Source: Psychromarinibacter sediminicola (GTDB taxonomy: Bacteria > Pseudomonadota > Alphaproteobacteria > Rhodobacterales > Rhodobacteraceae). Taken from it: DNA of 64,000 bases. Within the stretch, counting starts at the first letter, position 1, and each line of letters starts with the position of its first letter. The stretch spans positions 1 to 64,000 of the forward strand of contig NZ_JARGYC010000005.1 of NCBI RefSeq assembly GCF_029168335.1. The letters run 5' to 3'. Under the pieces are notes generated by a model. The model searched no databases. It was not told the origin of the DNA and worked only from the letters and a program-made list of their open reading frames with translations. Below are positions 25,546 to 34,352 of this stretch, in pieces. Position numbers and translations under genes: made by a program.

Positions 25546-27048
25546 CTATCCGCGCCTCTGCGCCGGGCGTTCGGTCTCCGCTTGTTTGGCGGCATCGGCT
25601 ATGGCCTGGGTCATCCCGAGGGAAACCATGTTCCCAAGATGCTTCAGCACCTCCGCCGTCCACTCGGGATGCGCCTGCAACGCCGCGGGGATCAGTCCCT
25701 CGATCCCGTAGAGATGTTGCACCACGTCTTCGGCGGACGCGGGCCCGTCGCCTTCCGGCCGGAGGGCGGCCGAAAGGGGGTCGCGCAGATCGTAGTATTC
25801 GCCGGTATCGGTCCGGCCCAGGACATAACGCATCCAGGCGGCGGTCGCGAAGGCGAAGGGCTCCACCGACTGCCCGCGCCGCAGCGCGTCCTGTGCGGGC
25901 GCGAAGATCCTCTGCGGCATCTTCTCCGACCCGTCCATGGCGATCTGGTAAGTCTCGTGGGCGAGGTGCGGATTGGCGAAGCGCCGCGCCAGATCTTCGG
26001 CATAGGTGCCAAGGTCGACGCCCGGCAGGTCGTCCAGCGTTGCCGCAGCGGCCGCAAGATGGCGGCGCACCAGCGTGGCCAGGACGGGATCCTTCATGAC
26101 GTCGCGCACATGGGTGTGGCCGGCCAGAAAACCGGCATAGGCCAGCATGGAGTGCGTGCCGTTCAGCATGCGCAGCTTCATCTCCTCGAACGGCCGCACG
26201 TCCGCGACGAACAGCGCCCCGCCCGCCTCCCATGCGGGACGGCCCGTGGGAAACCGATCCTCGATCACCCATTGCCGGAACGCCTCGCATTCGACCGCGG
26301 CCCGGTCGTCGTGGCCGGTGAGGTCTCTTGCGAGCTGCAGGGTTCCGGGGCCGCGGGCCGGCGTGATGCGGTCCACCATGGTGGCCGGGAAGGCGACGTC
26401 GGACGCGATGAAATCGGCAAGGTCGGGCGCGGCCCGGCGGGCGAAGTCGATCAGCAGCGAGCGCAGGAGCCGGCCGTTCTCCGGCAGATTGTCGCAGCAC
26501 AGCACCGTGAACGGCGGCGTACCGGACGTGCGGCGCTGGCCGAGCGCCCAGACCAGCAGGCCGGCGACGCCCCGAGGGGTGCCGGGGTCGGCGAGATCGG
26601 CGGCGATCGCCGGGTGGCCCGGATCGGCGCCGCCGCTGGCCCGGTCGATTCCGTAGCCCTTCTCGGTCACGGTCAGGCTGACGATCCTCGTGGCCGGCGC
26701 GCACAGCGCGTCGCGCACCGCGTCTCGGTCGGTCCCGAGGCAAAGCGCGTCCGCGAGCGACCCGATGACCCGCGCGTGGCTGCCGTCGGCGCTGCGCTCG
26801 ATGGTGGTGTAGAGACACGCCTGCGGTCTCAGTTCCTCGGCCGGCGTGGGGCTGCGCAGGCTGACACCGACGATCCGCCAGTCGCCGCCCGCCGCCGCCA
26901 GCGCGTCGTCGGTATAGACCGCCTGGTGCGCCTTGTGAAACGCGCCGAGACCGATATGGACGATCCCCGGTGCGTGATCCGCGGGCCGGTAGGCCGGGCG
27001 GGCCACATCGGCGGGAAGATCGTCGGGTGAATGCAGGCGGTTGCTCAT
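25546..27048 (-). CDS. uxuB: Fructuronate reductase / mannitol dehydrogenase family protein
   Basis: A 500-residue polyol-specific long-chain dehydrogenase. The NAD-binding segment is GIVHIGLGAFHKAHQAVYTDD near residue 28. The catalytic signature EEMKLRMLNGTHSMLAYAG carries Lys291, Asn296 and His299 with the spacing of the family's Lys-Asn-His triad. Because it overlaps mannonate dehydratase (ATGA), reduction of D-fructuronate to D-mannonate is the best assignment. Mannitol or altronate dehydrogenase activity is possible from sequence alone. It is cytoplasmic and the second gene of a leftward two-gene operon. Confidence 0.85.
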   Translation of the reverse strand: MSNRLHSPDDLPADVARPAYRPADHAPGIVHIGLGAFHKAHQAVYTDDALAAAGGDWRIVGVSLRSPTPAEELRPQACLYTTIERSADGSHARVIGSLADALCLGTDRDAVRDALCAPATRIVSLTVTEKGYGIDRASGGADPGHPAIAADLADPGTPRGVAGLLVWALGQRRTSGTPPFTVLCCDNLPENGRLLRSLLIDFARRAAPDLADFIASDVAFPATMVDRITPARGPGTLQLARDLTGHDDRAAVECEAFRQWVIEDRFPTGRPAWEAGGALFVADVRPFEEMKLRMLNGTHSMLAYAGFLAGHTHVRDVMKDPVLATLVRRHLAAAAATLDDLPGVDLGTYAEDLARRFANPHLAHETYQIAMDGSEKMPQRIFAPAQDALRRGQSVEPFAFATAAWMRYVLGRTDTGEYYDLRDPLSAALRPEGDGPASAEDVVQHLYGIEGLIPAALQAHPEWTAEVLKHLGNMVSLGMTQAIADAAKQAETERPAQRRG

Positions 27049-28256
27049 GCCGGGGCGATCCCGGGTTCGAGCGCGGCGATGAGCCCCCGCAGCTCCGCCA
27101 GGCCCTTGAGCCGCCCGATCGCGGGATAGCCCGGCTGCGCGCGCCGGCCGAGGTCGTCGAGGATGTCCTGGCCGTGATCCGGCCGGAACGGGATCGAACA
27201 ATCGGCGCGTCCCGCAGCCTTGCGGCGCGCCTCTTCCTTCAGGGCGGCCCGGACAAGGGCGACCATGTCGGTATCGCCGCCGAGATGCTCGGCCTCGTAG
27301 AAGGAGCCCCGTATCTCCGTCGTGTCGCGTTTCACGTTGCGCAGGTGCAGGAAATGGACCCGGTCGCCGAGGCGGTCCATCATCCCCGGCAGGTCGTTGT
27401 CGGGCCGGGCGCCCAACGACCCCGAACACAGGGTGATGCCGTTGGCCGGGCTGTCGACCGCGTCCATTATCGCCTTGTAGTGCGCCTCGGTCGACATGAC
27501 GCGGGGCAGTCCGAGCAGCGGGAACGGCGGATCGTCGGGATGGCAGCACAGGCGCAGGCCGTGCGCCTGTGCCACCGGCGCGACTTCGGAGAGGAAGTCG
27601 ATCAGGTGCTGGCGCAGCGTTTCCTCGCGCATCGCCGCATATTCGGCAAGATGCGCGCGGATGTCGGCCAGACTGAAACGCTCGGCCGCGCCGGGCAGGC
27701 CGAAGACGATGTTTCCGGCGAGTTGCTCTGCGTCAGCCTCCGACATCTCTGCGAAACGGCGGGCCGCCGCCTCTTGCAGGGCCGCGTCGTAATCCTCCGC
27801 GGCGCCCGGGCGTTTCAGGATGTGCAGGTCAAAGGCCGCGAAGTCCGTGAGGTCGAAGCGCATGCAGGTCGCGCCGTTCGGCAGTTCCCAGGCAAGGTCG
27901 GTGCGGGTCCAGTCGAGGACCGGCATGAAGTTGTAGCAGATCACCCGGATGCCGGCAGCGGCCAGGTTGCCGAGGCTTTCCTTGTAGGCCGCGATATGCG
28001 CCTTCCAGTCACCTTGCTGCTTCTTGATGTCTTCGCTCACCGGAAGGCTCTCGGCGACGGTCCAGGCGAGGCCCGAGGGCGATCCGTCGCGCTTCCGGCC
28101 GATCTCGTCTTTCCGCCGCGCGATGTCCTCGGGCGACCAGACCGTGCCCGTCGGCACGTGATGCAGGGCCGTGACAATTCCGGTGGCGCCGGCCTGGGCG
28201 ACATCGGAGATGCTCACACGGTCCTGCGGGCCGAACCATCGCCAAGTCTGTTCCAT
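27045..28256 (-). CDS. uxuA: Mannonate dehydratase
   Basis: A 403-residue UxuA family enzyme that dehydrates D-mannonate to 2-keto-3-deoxy-D-gluconate in hexuronate breakdown. Conserved segments include VICYNFMPVLDWTRTDL, LCCHPDDPPFPLLGLPRV, HFLHLRNVKRD and FRPDHGQD, which hold the metal-binding histidines, cysteine and aspartates of the TIM barrel. GGAGGA before the ATG at 28256 fixes the start; further upstream codons would run into the divergent promoter. It is the first gene of the uxuAB operon and faces away from the GntR-TRAP operon at 28357. Confidence 0.92.
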   Translation of the reverse strand: MEQTWRWFGPQDRVSISDVAQAGATGIVTALHHVPTGTVWSPEDIARRKDEIGRKRDGSPSGLAWTVAESLPVSEDIKKQQGDWKAHIAAYKESLGNLAAAGIRVICYNFMPVLDWTRTDLAWELPNGATCMRFDLTDFAAFDLHILKRPGAAEDYDAALQEAAARRFAEMSEADAEQLAGNIVFGLPGAAERFSLADIRAHLAEYAAMREETLRQHLIDFLSEVAPVAQAHGLRLCCHPDDPPFPLLGLPRVMSTEAHYKAIMDAVDSPANGITLCSGSLGARPDNDLPGMMDRLGDRVHFLHLRNVKRDTTEIRGSFYEAEHLGGDTDMVALVRAALKEEARRKAAGRADCSIPFRPDHGQDILDDLGRRAQPGYPAIGRLKGLAELRGLIAALEPGIAPA

Positions 28257-28313
28257 GCATTCCTCCCGACTCGCAGCCTGTGACGAAACTAACACTGCGT
28301 ATCGTTGCTGACT

Positions 28314-28329
28314 AGTATGGAAGTATGGT
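28314..28329. promoter_or_regulatory. Tandem repeat in the uxuA/gntR divergent promoter
   Basis: AGTATGGA and AGTATGGT lie head to tail in the 100-base gap between uxuA and the GntR gene, about 27 bases before the GntR start. They could be half-sites for that regulator, but they are direct rather than inverted repeats, so this is tentative. Confidence 0.3.
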
Positions 28330-28356
28330 AGTGAACCGCAGGGAGGATGCCGAATC

Positions 28357-29103
28357 ATGAAGATCGACCACAATTCGGCCTGGGAACTCGACCCATCGGC
28401 GTCGATCACGCCGCAGATCACGCGCATCCTTCGCAAGCGCATCATCCAGAACGACCTGAAGGCGGGCGACCGGCTCTCGGAATCCGAGCTGGCGCGCAGC
28501 TACGACGTCAGCCGGCAGCCGGTGCGCGAGGCCTTCATCAAGCTGGCCGACCAGGGGCTGCTGGAAATCCGCCCGCAGCGCGGCACGATCGTCAGCCGGA
28601 TCGGGTATTACGCGGTGCTCGATGCCCGGTTCCTGCGCGAGGCGATCGAGGCCGACATCGCCAAGATTCTCGCGGCCAGGCCCGATCCGGCCCTCATCTC
28701 GGACCTGCGCAGCCAGCTCGACCGGCAGCAGGCGCTGGACCGGCGCGAGTGCGGCGCATTCATCCAGCTGGACGAACTGTTTCACCGCACGCTGGCCGAG
28801 GGCGCCGGAAAGGCCGGCACCTGGAAGCAGATCGAGGGGCTGAAATCGCAGATGGACCGGGTGCGCTACCTGTCGCTGGCGGAATTCCGGATCGACAATC
28901 TGATCGTCCAGCACCGGGCCCTCGTCGACCGGATCGCAGCCGGCGACGTGCCGGGCGCCAATTCCGCCATCCGATTTCACCTGCGCGAGGTCCTGCGGGA
29001 TCTGCCGCAGATCGTCGACGCCAATCGCGAGTATTTCGACCTGCCGGACGGGGACATGCCTCCGCCGGTGAACGCACCCATACAAGGAGGAGAAAACGCA
29101 TGA
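28357..29103 (+). CDS. GntR family regulator with FCD domain (UxuR/ExuR-like role)
   Basis: A 248-residue FadR-subfamily regulator. The winged helix at about residues 15-85 contains LSESELARSYDVSRQPVREAF. The FCD domain (about 95-225) contains LREAIEADIAKILA and ELFHRTLAEGAGKAG, with histidines expected to bind a metal and a sugar acid. It sits between uxuAB and the TRAP genes and overlaps dctP by ATGA, so it should sense the imported hexuronate or an intermediate and control both directions as well as itself. Confidence 0.87.
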   Translation: MKIDHNSAWELDPSASITPQITRILRKRIIQNDLKAGDRLSESELARSYDVSRQPVREAFIKLADQGLLEIRPQRGTIVSRIGYYAVLDARFLREAIEADIAKILAARPDPALISDLRSQLDRQQALDRRECGAFIQLDELFHRTLAEGAGKAGTWKQIEGLKSQMDRVRYLSLAEFRIDNLIVQHRALVDRIAAGDVPGANSAIRFHLREVLRDLPQIVDANREYFDLPDGDMPPPVNAPIQGGENA

Positions 29104-30071
29104 CTCTGAATCTCAAGCTCACCGCCCTCGCCGCGGCGGTTGCCGCGGTCGTCGCCGCGCCGCTCTCGGCGCAGGAAATGACGCTGAAGCTCGGCCACCT
29201 CGCGAACGAGGAGAACTCCTGGCACAAGGCGTCGGTCAGGTTCGGCGAGGAGCTGTCGGCCCTGACCGACGGCCGGATCGCCGTCGAGGTCTTCCCGAAC
29301 GAGTCGCTCGGCAAGGAAATCGACCTCATCAACGGCATGCAGCTCGGCACGGTCGATATGACCATCACCGGCGAGAGCCTTCAGAACTGGGCGCCCAAGG
29401 CGGCGCTGCTGGCCGTTCCCTACGCCTTCAAGACAATCGAGGAGATGGACGCCTTCGCCGCCGGGCCGGTCGGCGACGAGATCAAGCAGCAGATCATCGA
29501 CAACGTGCAGATCCGCCCGATCGCCTATTTCGCCCGCGGCGCGCGCGAGCTGACCAGCAATCGCCCGATCACCTCGCCGGACGAGCTGGACGGGTTGAAG
29601 ATGCGCGTTCCCAACGTGCCGCTTTTCGTCGACGTCTGGAAGTCGCTCGGCGCCACGCCGGGGCCGATGGCTTTCTCCGAGGTGTTCACCTCGCTGCAGA
29701 ACGGCACGATCGAAGCCCAGGAGAACCCGTTGGCGCTGATCCGCTCGGCCAGCTTCTACGAAGTGCAGAGCCATGTGAACCTGACCGATCACGTGCGGTC
29801 GTGGATCTATCTGACCATCGCGGAATCGACCTGGAACAAGCTGTCCGAGGAAGATCAGGCCGCCGTCATGGAAGCCGCCGCGCGGGCCCAGGCCTACGAG
29901 CGGGAGCTGTTCGAGGCGAGCCTCGCCGAGGACCGCGCGTTCCTCGAAGAAAAGGGCATGACCTTCGTCGAGGTCGACGCCGCCGCCTTCCAGGCCGCCG
30001 CCAAGGACGCGGTGCTGGCGAACGTCAACGAGGAGATCAAGCCGATCGTCGAAGAGCTGTTCACGCAGTAA
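29100..30071 (+). CDS. dctP: TRAP transporter 2 substrate-binding protein (DctP)
   Basis: A 323-residue periplasmic binding protein. The signal peptide ends near LSAQ-EM (about residue 25). Conserved blocks are GRIAVEVFPNESLGKEID, LDGLKMRVPNVPLFVDVWK and ALQ-like QNGTIEAQENPLALI, where the arginine of RVPN probably binds the ligand carboxylate. A strong AAGGAGGAG at 29084-29092 lies inside the end of the gntR gene, and the ATG overlaps its stop. The neighbourhood points to a hexuronate or related sugar acid as ligand. Confidence 0.9.
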   Translation: MTLNLKLTALAAAVAAVVAAPLSAQEMTLKLGHLANEENSWHKASVRFGEELSALTDGRIAVEVFPNESLGKEIDLINGMQLGTVDMTITGESLQNWAPKAALLAVPYAFKTIEEMDAFAAGPVGDEIKQQIIDNVQIRPIAYFARGARELTSNRPITSPDELDGLKMRVPNVPLFVDVWKSLGATPGPMAFSEVFTSLQNGTIEAQENPLALIRSASFYEVQSHVNLTDHVRSWIYLTIAESTWNKLSEEDQAAVMEAAARAQAYERELFEASLAEDRAFLEEKGMTFVEVDAAAFQAAAKDAVLANVNEEIKPIVEELFTQ

Positions 30072-30092
30072 GCTCCGACAGAATCGCGATTG

Positions 30093-30122
30093 GCCGGTGC
30101 CGCTTCGGTGCGGCGCCGGCCC
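30093..30122 (+). promoter_or_regulatory. Hairpin between dctP and dctQ (TRAP 2)
   Basis: GGCCGGTGCCGC and GCGGCGCCGGCC pair over 12 bp with one G-U pair and loop TTCGGT. It begins 22 bases after the dctP stop and lacks a U-tract. Its location matches the hairpin in TRAP 1 although the sequence differs. Confidence 0.6.
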
Positions 30123-30138
30123 GACCGCAGGGGGGAAC

Positions 30139-30642
30139 ATGAGCGTCACGGCAAGGCTGATCCAGATCGTGATCCTGCTGGCCCGGGTCGGGGCCGGGGC
30201 GGCGTTCGCCGTTCTGATGGGGTCCGTCCTGACCCAGGTGATCGGGCGGCTCTACGGATCGTCGCCGGTCTGGACCGAGGAACTGACGCGCTATGCCCTG
30301 CTCTACATGGTCGCCTTCGGTGCCGGGGTCGCGTTCCGGACGGGCGATCTGGTGAATGTGGACGTGGTCAGCGAGTCGCTTCCCGGCCGGTTTCCCTGGG
30401 CCCTGCGCCTCTTCGCGGCGCTTTGTACGGCGGGGCTGGCCCTCTATCTCCTTCCGCACGCCTGGAAATACGTGACCATCGGCCGGATGCAGACCGCGCC
30501 GGCCCTCGGGATCCGGATGCACTTCGTCCATTTCACGGTGTGGCTAATGCTGGCCGGGCTCGCGATCTTCGGTCTCGTCCGGCTTCTGGGCATGCTCACC
30601 GGGGCCGAGGACGGGCTGCCCGAGAAGCGGGAAGAGGACTAG
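30139..30642 (+). CDS. dctQ: TRAP transporter 2 small permease (DctQ)
   Basis: A 167-residue membrane protein with four hydrophobic segments (about 5-28, 45-65, 85-108 and 130-152). EELTRYALLYMVAFGAGVAFR followed by DLVNVDVV corresponds to the conserved DctQ loop. A GGGGGGAA site immediately precedes the ATG at 30139. It lies after the intercistronic hairpin and three bases before dctM. Confidence 0.88.
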   Translation: MSVTARLIQIVILLARVGAGAAFAVLMGSVLTQVIGRLYGSSPVWTEELTRYALLYMVAFGAGVAFRTGDLVNVDVVSESLPGRFPWALRLFAALCTAGLALYLLPHAWKYVTIGRMQTAPALGIRMHFVHFTVWLMLAGLAIFGLVRLLGMLTGAEDGLPEKREED

Positions 30643-30645
30643 CTC

Positions 30646-31923
30646 ATGGACGTCGCGATCCTGTTCTCGGTCTTCGTGGCGGGGCTCGTCCTGGGGATCC
30701 CGGTGGCGATCACGCTCGGCCTGTCCTCGCTGTCCTACCTGCTGTTTGCCGGGATGCCGGCCGTGGTCATGCCGCAGAAGATGTATGCGGGCATGGACGT
30801 CTTCGTCCTGCTGTCGATCCCGGGCTTCATCCTGGCCGGCAACCTGATGAACCGCGGCGGGATCACCAACCGCATCATCCGGTTCGCCAATGCCATCGTC
30901 GGCTGGATTCGCGGCGGGCTGGGGCTGACCAATATCGCCGCTTCCATGCTGTTCGGCGGGATCACCGGGACCGCGGTGGCCGACGCGGCCTCGCTCGGCG
31001 GCGTGCTGATCCCCGGGATGAAGAAGGCGGGCTATCCCGGCGACTTCTCGGCCGCGGTGACGGCCGCCTCGTCCACGGTCGGCCCGATCATCCCGCCCTC
31101 GGTGCCGATGATCATCGTCGGCGCCCTGTCGGGGATATCCGTCGGCCGGATGTTCCTGGCGGGTGCGGTGCCGGGTCTTCTGATGGGGCTGGCGATGATG
31201 GTGACGGCCTATATCGTCGCGGTCCGCAAGGGCTTTCCGCATCAGCCCTGGCAGGGCTTCGGCGAAGTGGCCCGCTCGTTCGGCGGCGCCTTCTGGGCGA
31301 TCGCGATGACGTTCCTCATCATCTACGGGCTTCTGTCCGGCCTCGCGACGCCGACCGAGACGGCGGTGGTCGCCTCCGTCTACGCCTTTATCGTGGGCGC
31401 CTTCGTCTACCGCGAGCTGCCGCTTCGCGCGGTCCCCGGCATCGTGACCGATAGCGCGGTTTCGGCCGCCGGTATCCTGGCGCTGGTGGGCTTCGCCAAT
31501 GTCTTCGGCTGGATCCTGGTCTCCGAACGCATCCCGCAGGCCATCGCCAACGGCGTTCTCTCTCTCACCGACAACAGGTTCCTGGTGATCCTGCTGATCA
31601 ACCTGCTGCTGTTGTTCGTGGGCATGTTCATGGAAACCATCGCGGCGCTCATCATCCTGTTCGTGCCGCTGCTGTCGCTGGCCGAGGCGGTGGGGATCGA
31701 CCCGCTGCATTTCGCCACCTTCGCGGTGCTGAACCTGATGATCGGCCTGACGACGCCACCCGTCGGCGTCTGCCTGTTCGTCTGCGCCAACATCGCGCGG
31801 CTGCCGCTGGCGCCGGTCGTCCGGGCGATCCTGCCGTTCCTGCTGACCAACCTCCTGGTGCTGCTGGCCGTCAGCTACTTCGCGCCGCTGGCCACCTGGC
31901 TGCCCTCTCTGTTGACCCCGTAA
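30646..31923 (+). CDS. dctM: TRAP transporter 2 large permease (DctM)
   Basis: A 425-residue multi-spanning permease. Signatures include GIPVAITLGLSSLSYLLFAG, LLSIPGFILAGNLMNRGGIT, STVGPIIPPSVPMIIVG and ATPTETAVVASVYAF, ending with LTTPPVGVCLFVCANIA. With DctQ it forms the Na+-driven importer fed by the binding protein encoded at 29100. It starts three bases after dctQ and ends 95 bases before the LDH2-family gene. Confidence 0.9.
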   Translation: MDVAILFSVFVAGLVLGIPVAITLGLSSLSYLLFAGMPAVVMPQKMYAGMDVFVLLSIPGFILAGNLMNRGGITNRIIRFANAIVGWIRGGLGLTNIAASMLFGGITGTAVADAASLGGVLIPGMKKAGYPGDFSAAVTAASSTVGPIIPPSVPMIIVGALSGISVGRMFLAGAVPGLLMGLAMMVTAYIVAVRKGFPHQPWQGFGEVARSFGGAFWAIAMTFLIIYGLLSGLATPTETAVVASVYAFIVGAFVYRELPLRAVPGIVTDSAVSAAGILALVGFANVFGWILVSERIPQAIANGVLSLTDNRFLVILLINLLLLFVGMFMETIAALIILFVPLLSLAEAVGIDPLHFATFAVLNLMIGLTTPPVGVCLFVCANIARLPLAPVVRAILPFLLTNLLVLLAVSYFAPLATWLPSLLTP

Positions 31924-32018
31924 GCGAGACGCCCCGTGAAACCCCGCGCCCGTCCTCCCTTTGACACGAACCACCCGCTGGCGGCGCACCGGGGCGACAC
32001 TGGCGAGCCGAGAGACAC

Positions 32019-33080
32019 ATGACCGATCTACGCTTTTCCCGCGACGATCTCGCCGCGTTGGCCCGCACGATGCTCACACGGGCCGGCCTCGATCGCGACA
32101 TGGCCGAGGTCGTGGCCGAATTCCTCGTCCGCACGGACGAGCTGGGGGTTACGACGCACGGGGTCTCCATGGTTCCGTACTACCTGCCCGAACTGGCCTC
32201 CGGCCGCATGACGGCATCGGGCCGGCACGAGGTCGTACGGGACAACAGGGTGACGATGGTCTGGGACGGGAACTACCTGCCCGGCCACTGGCTCATGTCG
32301 CAGGCGCTGGACATCTGCATGGACCGCGCGCGGGAATTCGGGATGACGGCCCTGGCGATCCGTCGCAGTCACCATATCGGATGCCTGTCGACCCTTACCC
32401 GGATCGCCGCGGACCAAGGGTTCGTGTGCTACATCGCCACGTCGGACCCGTCCGGGAAATGGGTCGCCCCATATGGCGGCACCGAGCCGGTCTTCACGCC
32501 GAATCCCTGGGCGGTCGGCTATCCCGCCGACGGGCATCCGGTCCTAATCGACACCTGTTCCTCGATCACGACGGTGTCCAAGGTGCGCGAACACATCGGC
32601 AACGGAACGCGGTTCGAGCATCCATGGATGCTCGATGCCGAGGGGCGGCCGACCAACGATCCGGCGGTTGTGAACGCGGAGCCGAAAGGATCGATCCTTC
32701 CGGTCGGGGGGATGGATCACGGCCACAAGGGCTATTCGATGGGGTTGATGATCGAAATGCTTACCCAGGCCCTGGCCGGGCATGGGCGGGCGGAGGCGCC
32801 AACGCGCTGGGGCGGCAACGTGTTCGTCCAGATGATCGATCCGGACGCATTCGGCGGGTTCGAGCCGTTCCTACGCGAAGTCGCCGCGCTCAACGAGGCG
32901 TGCCGTTCGAGCCGCCCGATCCCGGGACGGCCGCCGGTCCGCGTGCCCGGCGACCGGGCGCACGAGACCGTCACGCGGAGCCAGTCGGACGGGGTCTCCT
33001 TGCCGGAGGAGGTCTGGACCCGCGTCGCGGCCAGTGCGGCCGAGCTCGGCGTCCGCCTCTGCACGCCGATCGGCCGATGA
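32019..33080 (+). CDS. LDH2/malate dehydrogenase family oxidoreductase
   Basis: A 353-residue NAD(P)-dependent oxidoreductase of the LDH2/MDG1 family (malate, lactate, ureidoglycolate, 2,3-diketo-L-gulonate and sugar-acid reductases). LGVTTHGVSMVPYYLPEL and IRRSHHIGCLSTLTR are the conserved blocks, with the catalytic histidine expected in the first of these. DHGHKGYSMGLMIEMLTQALAG is the conserved C-terminal block. Its location between a sugar-acid TRAP system and an idonate-type dehydrogenase suggests reduction or oxidation of a keto-aldonate. The ATG at 32019 is preceded by a weak GAGAG. Confidence 0.83.
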   Translation: MTDLRFSRDDLAALARTMLTRAGLDRDMAEVVAEFLVRTDELGVTTHGVSMVPYYLPELASGRMTASGRHEVVRDNRVTMVWDGNYLPGHWLMSQALDICMDRAREFGMTALAIRRSHHIGCLSTLTRIAADQGFVCYIATSDPSGKWVAPYGGTEPVFTPNPWAVGYPADGHPVLIDTCSSITTVSKVREHIGNGTRFEHPWMLDAEGRPTNDPAVVNAEPKGSILPVGGMDHGHKGYSMGLMIEMLTQALAGHGRAEAPTRWGGNVFVQMIDPDAFGGFEPFLREVAALNEACRSSRPIPGRPPVRVPGDRAHETVTRSQSDGVSLPEEVWTRVAASAAELGVRLCTPIGR

Positions 33081-33216
33081 AAAGGGCCCCGCGCGATATC
33101 CCGGGGGACCGTCAGGCCCTTCCGCCCGGCCCGGAGCCCGACAGTCGCGCCGAACACGCTCGCCCCGTCCTCCGCCACCTTGCTTCCGCCGCTATGAGCC
33201 CATCAGGAGAACGACC

Positions 33217-34263
33217 ATGAAAACCCGTGTCTGCCGTCTCTATGGTCAGGACGACCTGCGCATCGAAACCGACGACGTGGCCGAACCGGGCGCGGGCGAA
33301 GTTCTCGTCGCGCTGGCCGCCGGCGGGATTTGCGGCTCCGACATGCACTACCTGTCCGATGGCGGGATCGGCACGATCCGCGTGCGCGAGCCGATCATTC
33401 TGGGCCACGAAGCGTCCGCCCGGGTGCTGTCCGCGGGCGACGGCGTGGATCATCTCGCTCCGGGGGACAAGGTCGCCCTCAACCCCAGCCGTCCCTGCGG
33501 GACGTGCTCCTATTGCGCCGAGGGCCTGCCGATGCATTGCCTGAACATGCGGTTCAGCGGGTCGGCGATGCGATTGCCGCACGAGCAGGGGCTGTTCCGT
33601 GACCGGATCGTCGTGGATGCCGCGCAATGCGTGCCCTTGCCCGAAGATGCCGATCTGGACGCGGTCGCCTGTGCCGAGCCGCTGGCGGTCTGTCTTCACG
33701 CGGCGAGAATGGCCGGAGACCTTCGCGGCAAGCGGGTTCTGGTCACCGGCGCCGGCCCCATCGGCAGCCTCTGCACGGCCGTCGCGGCACAGGCGGGGGC
33801 GGCCGAGGTCGTCGTGACCGACCTGCACGAGGCCACCCTGGCGGTCGCGGCCCGGATGGGGGCGACACGCACCATCGACGTGGCAAAGGACGCGGTGGAG
33901 ATGGAGCGGTATTCGGAGGAGAAGGGATATTTCCATGTCGCCTTCGAATGCTCGGCAGCGGCGCCGGCGATCCGCGGGGCCATCGCCGCCCTGCGCCCGC
34001 GCGGCATCCTGGTGCAGGTCGGGGTGGTCGGCGACACGCCGATGCCGATCAACGCGCTGGTGGCCAAGGAAATCCACGTCCAGGGCACGCATCGCTTCCA
34101 CGAGGAATTCGTCGAGGCCGTCGAGGCGATCACCTCCGGCCGGATCGACGTCCGCCCGATCATCACCACGCGCTATCCGCTCGACGAGGCGGTCGCGGCC
34201 TTTCGCGCGGCCGCCGACCGAAGCCGCGCGGTCAAGGTGCATTTGCTGTTCGAGGACCGCTGA
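33217..34263 (+). CDS. Zinc-dependent alcohol dehydrogenase, L-idonate 5-dehydrogenase-like
   Basis: A 348-residue medium-chain dehydrogenase. CGSDMHYLSDGGIGTIRVREP is characteristic of the idonate 5-dehydrogenase group. The catalytic zinc ligands are in CGSD and GHEA, and the structural zinc cysteines in CGTCSYCAEGLPMHC. The Rossmann segment is VTGAGPIGSL. It probably interconverts L-idonate and 5-keto-gluconate or a similar polyol acid. CAGGAGA at 33203 selects the ATG at 33217. It closes the hexuronate/sugar-acid module; the next gene is on the opposite strand. Confidence 0.85.
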   Translation: MKTRVCRLYGQDDLRIETDDVAEPGAGEVLVALAAGGICGSDMHYLSDGGIGTIRVREPIILGHEASARVLSAGDGVDHLAPGDKVALNPSRPCGTCSYCAEGLPMHCLNMRFSGSAMRLPHEQGLFRDRIVVDAAQCVPLPEDADLDAVACAEPLAVCLHAARMAGDLRGKRVLVTGAGPIGSLCTAVAAQAGAAEVVVTDLHEATLAVAARMGATRTIDVAKDAVEMERYSEEKGYFHVAFECSAAAPAIRGAIAALRPRGILVQVGVVGDTPMPINALVAKEIHVQGTHRFHEEFVEAVEAITSGRIDVRPIITTRYPLDEAVAAFRAAADRSRAVKVHLLFEDR

Positions 34264-34352
34264 TGGCGAATACGCGGCGACGCAGACGCCGCGCGCCGAA
34301 GGAAAAGGAGCTGCTGCACGGGTGACGGCGGGAGTCGGCCGGGGCTTGAACG

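Noticed and set aside
34263-34325. 20-codon frame starting MANTRRRRRR that overlaps the stop of the idonate-type dehydrogenase
   Set aside because: It has an ATG overlap and is strikingly basic, but is very short, has no ribosome binding site of its own and no recognisable relative. It may be chance or the start of a lost gene.
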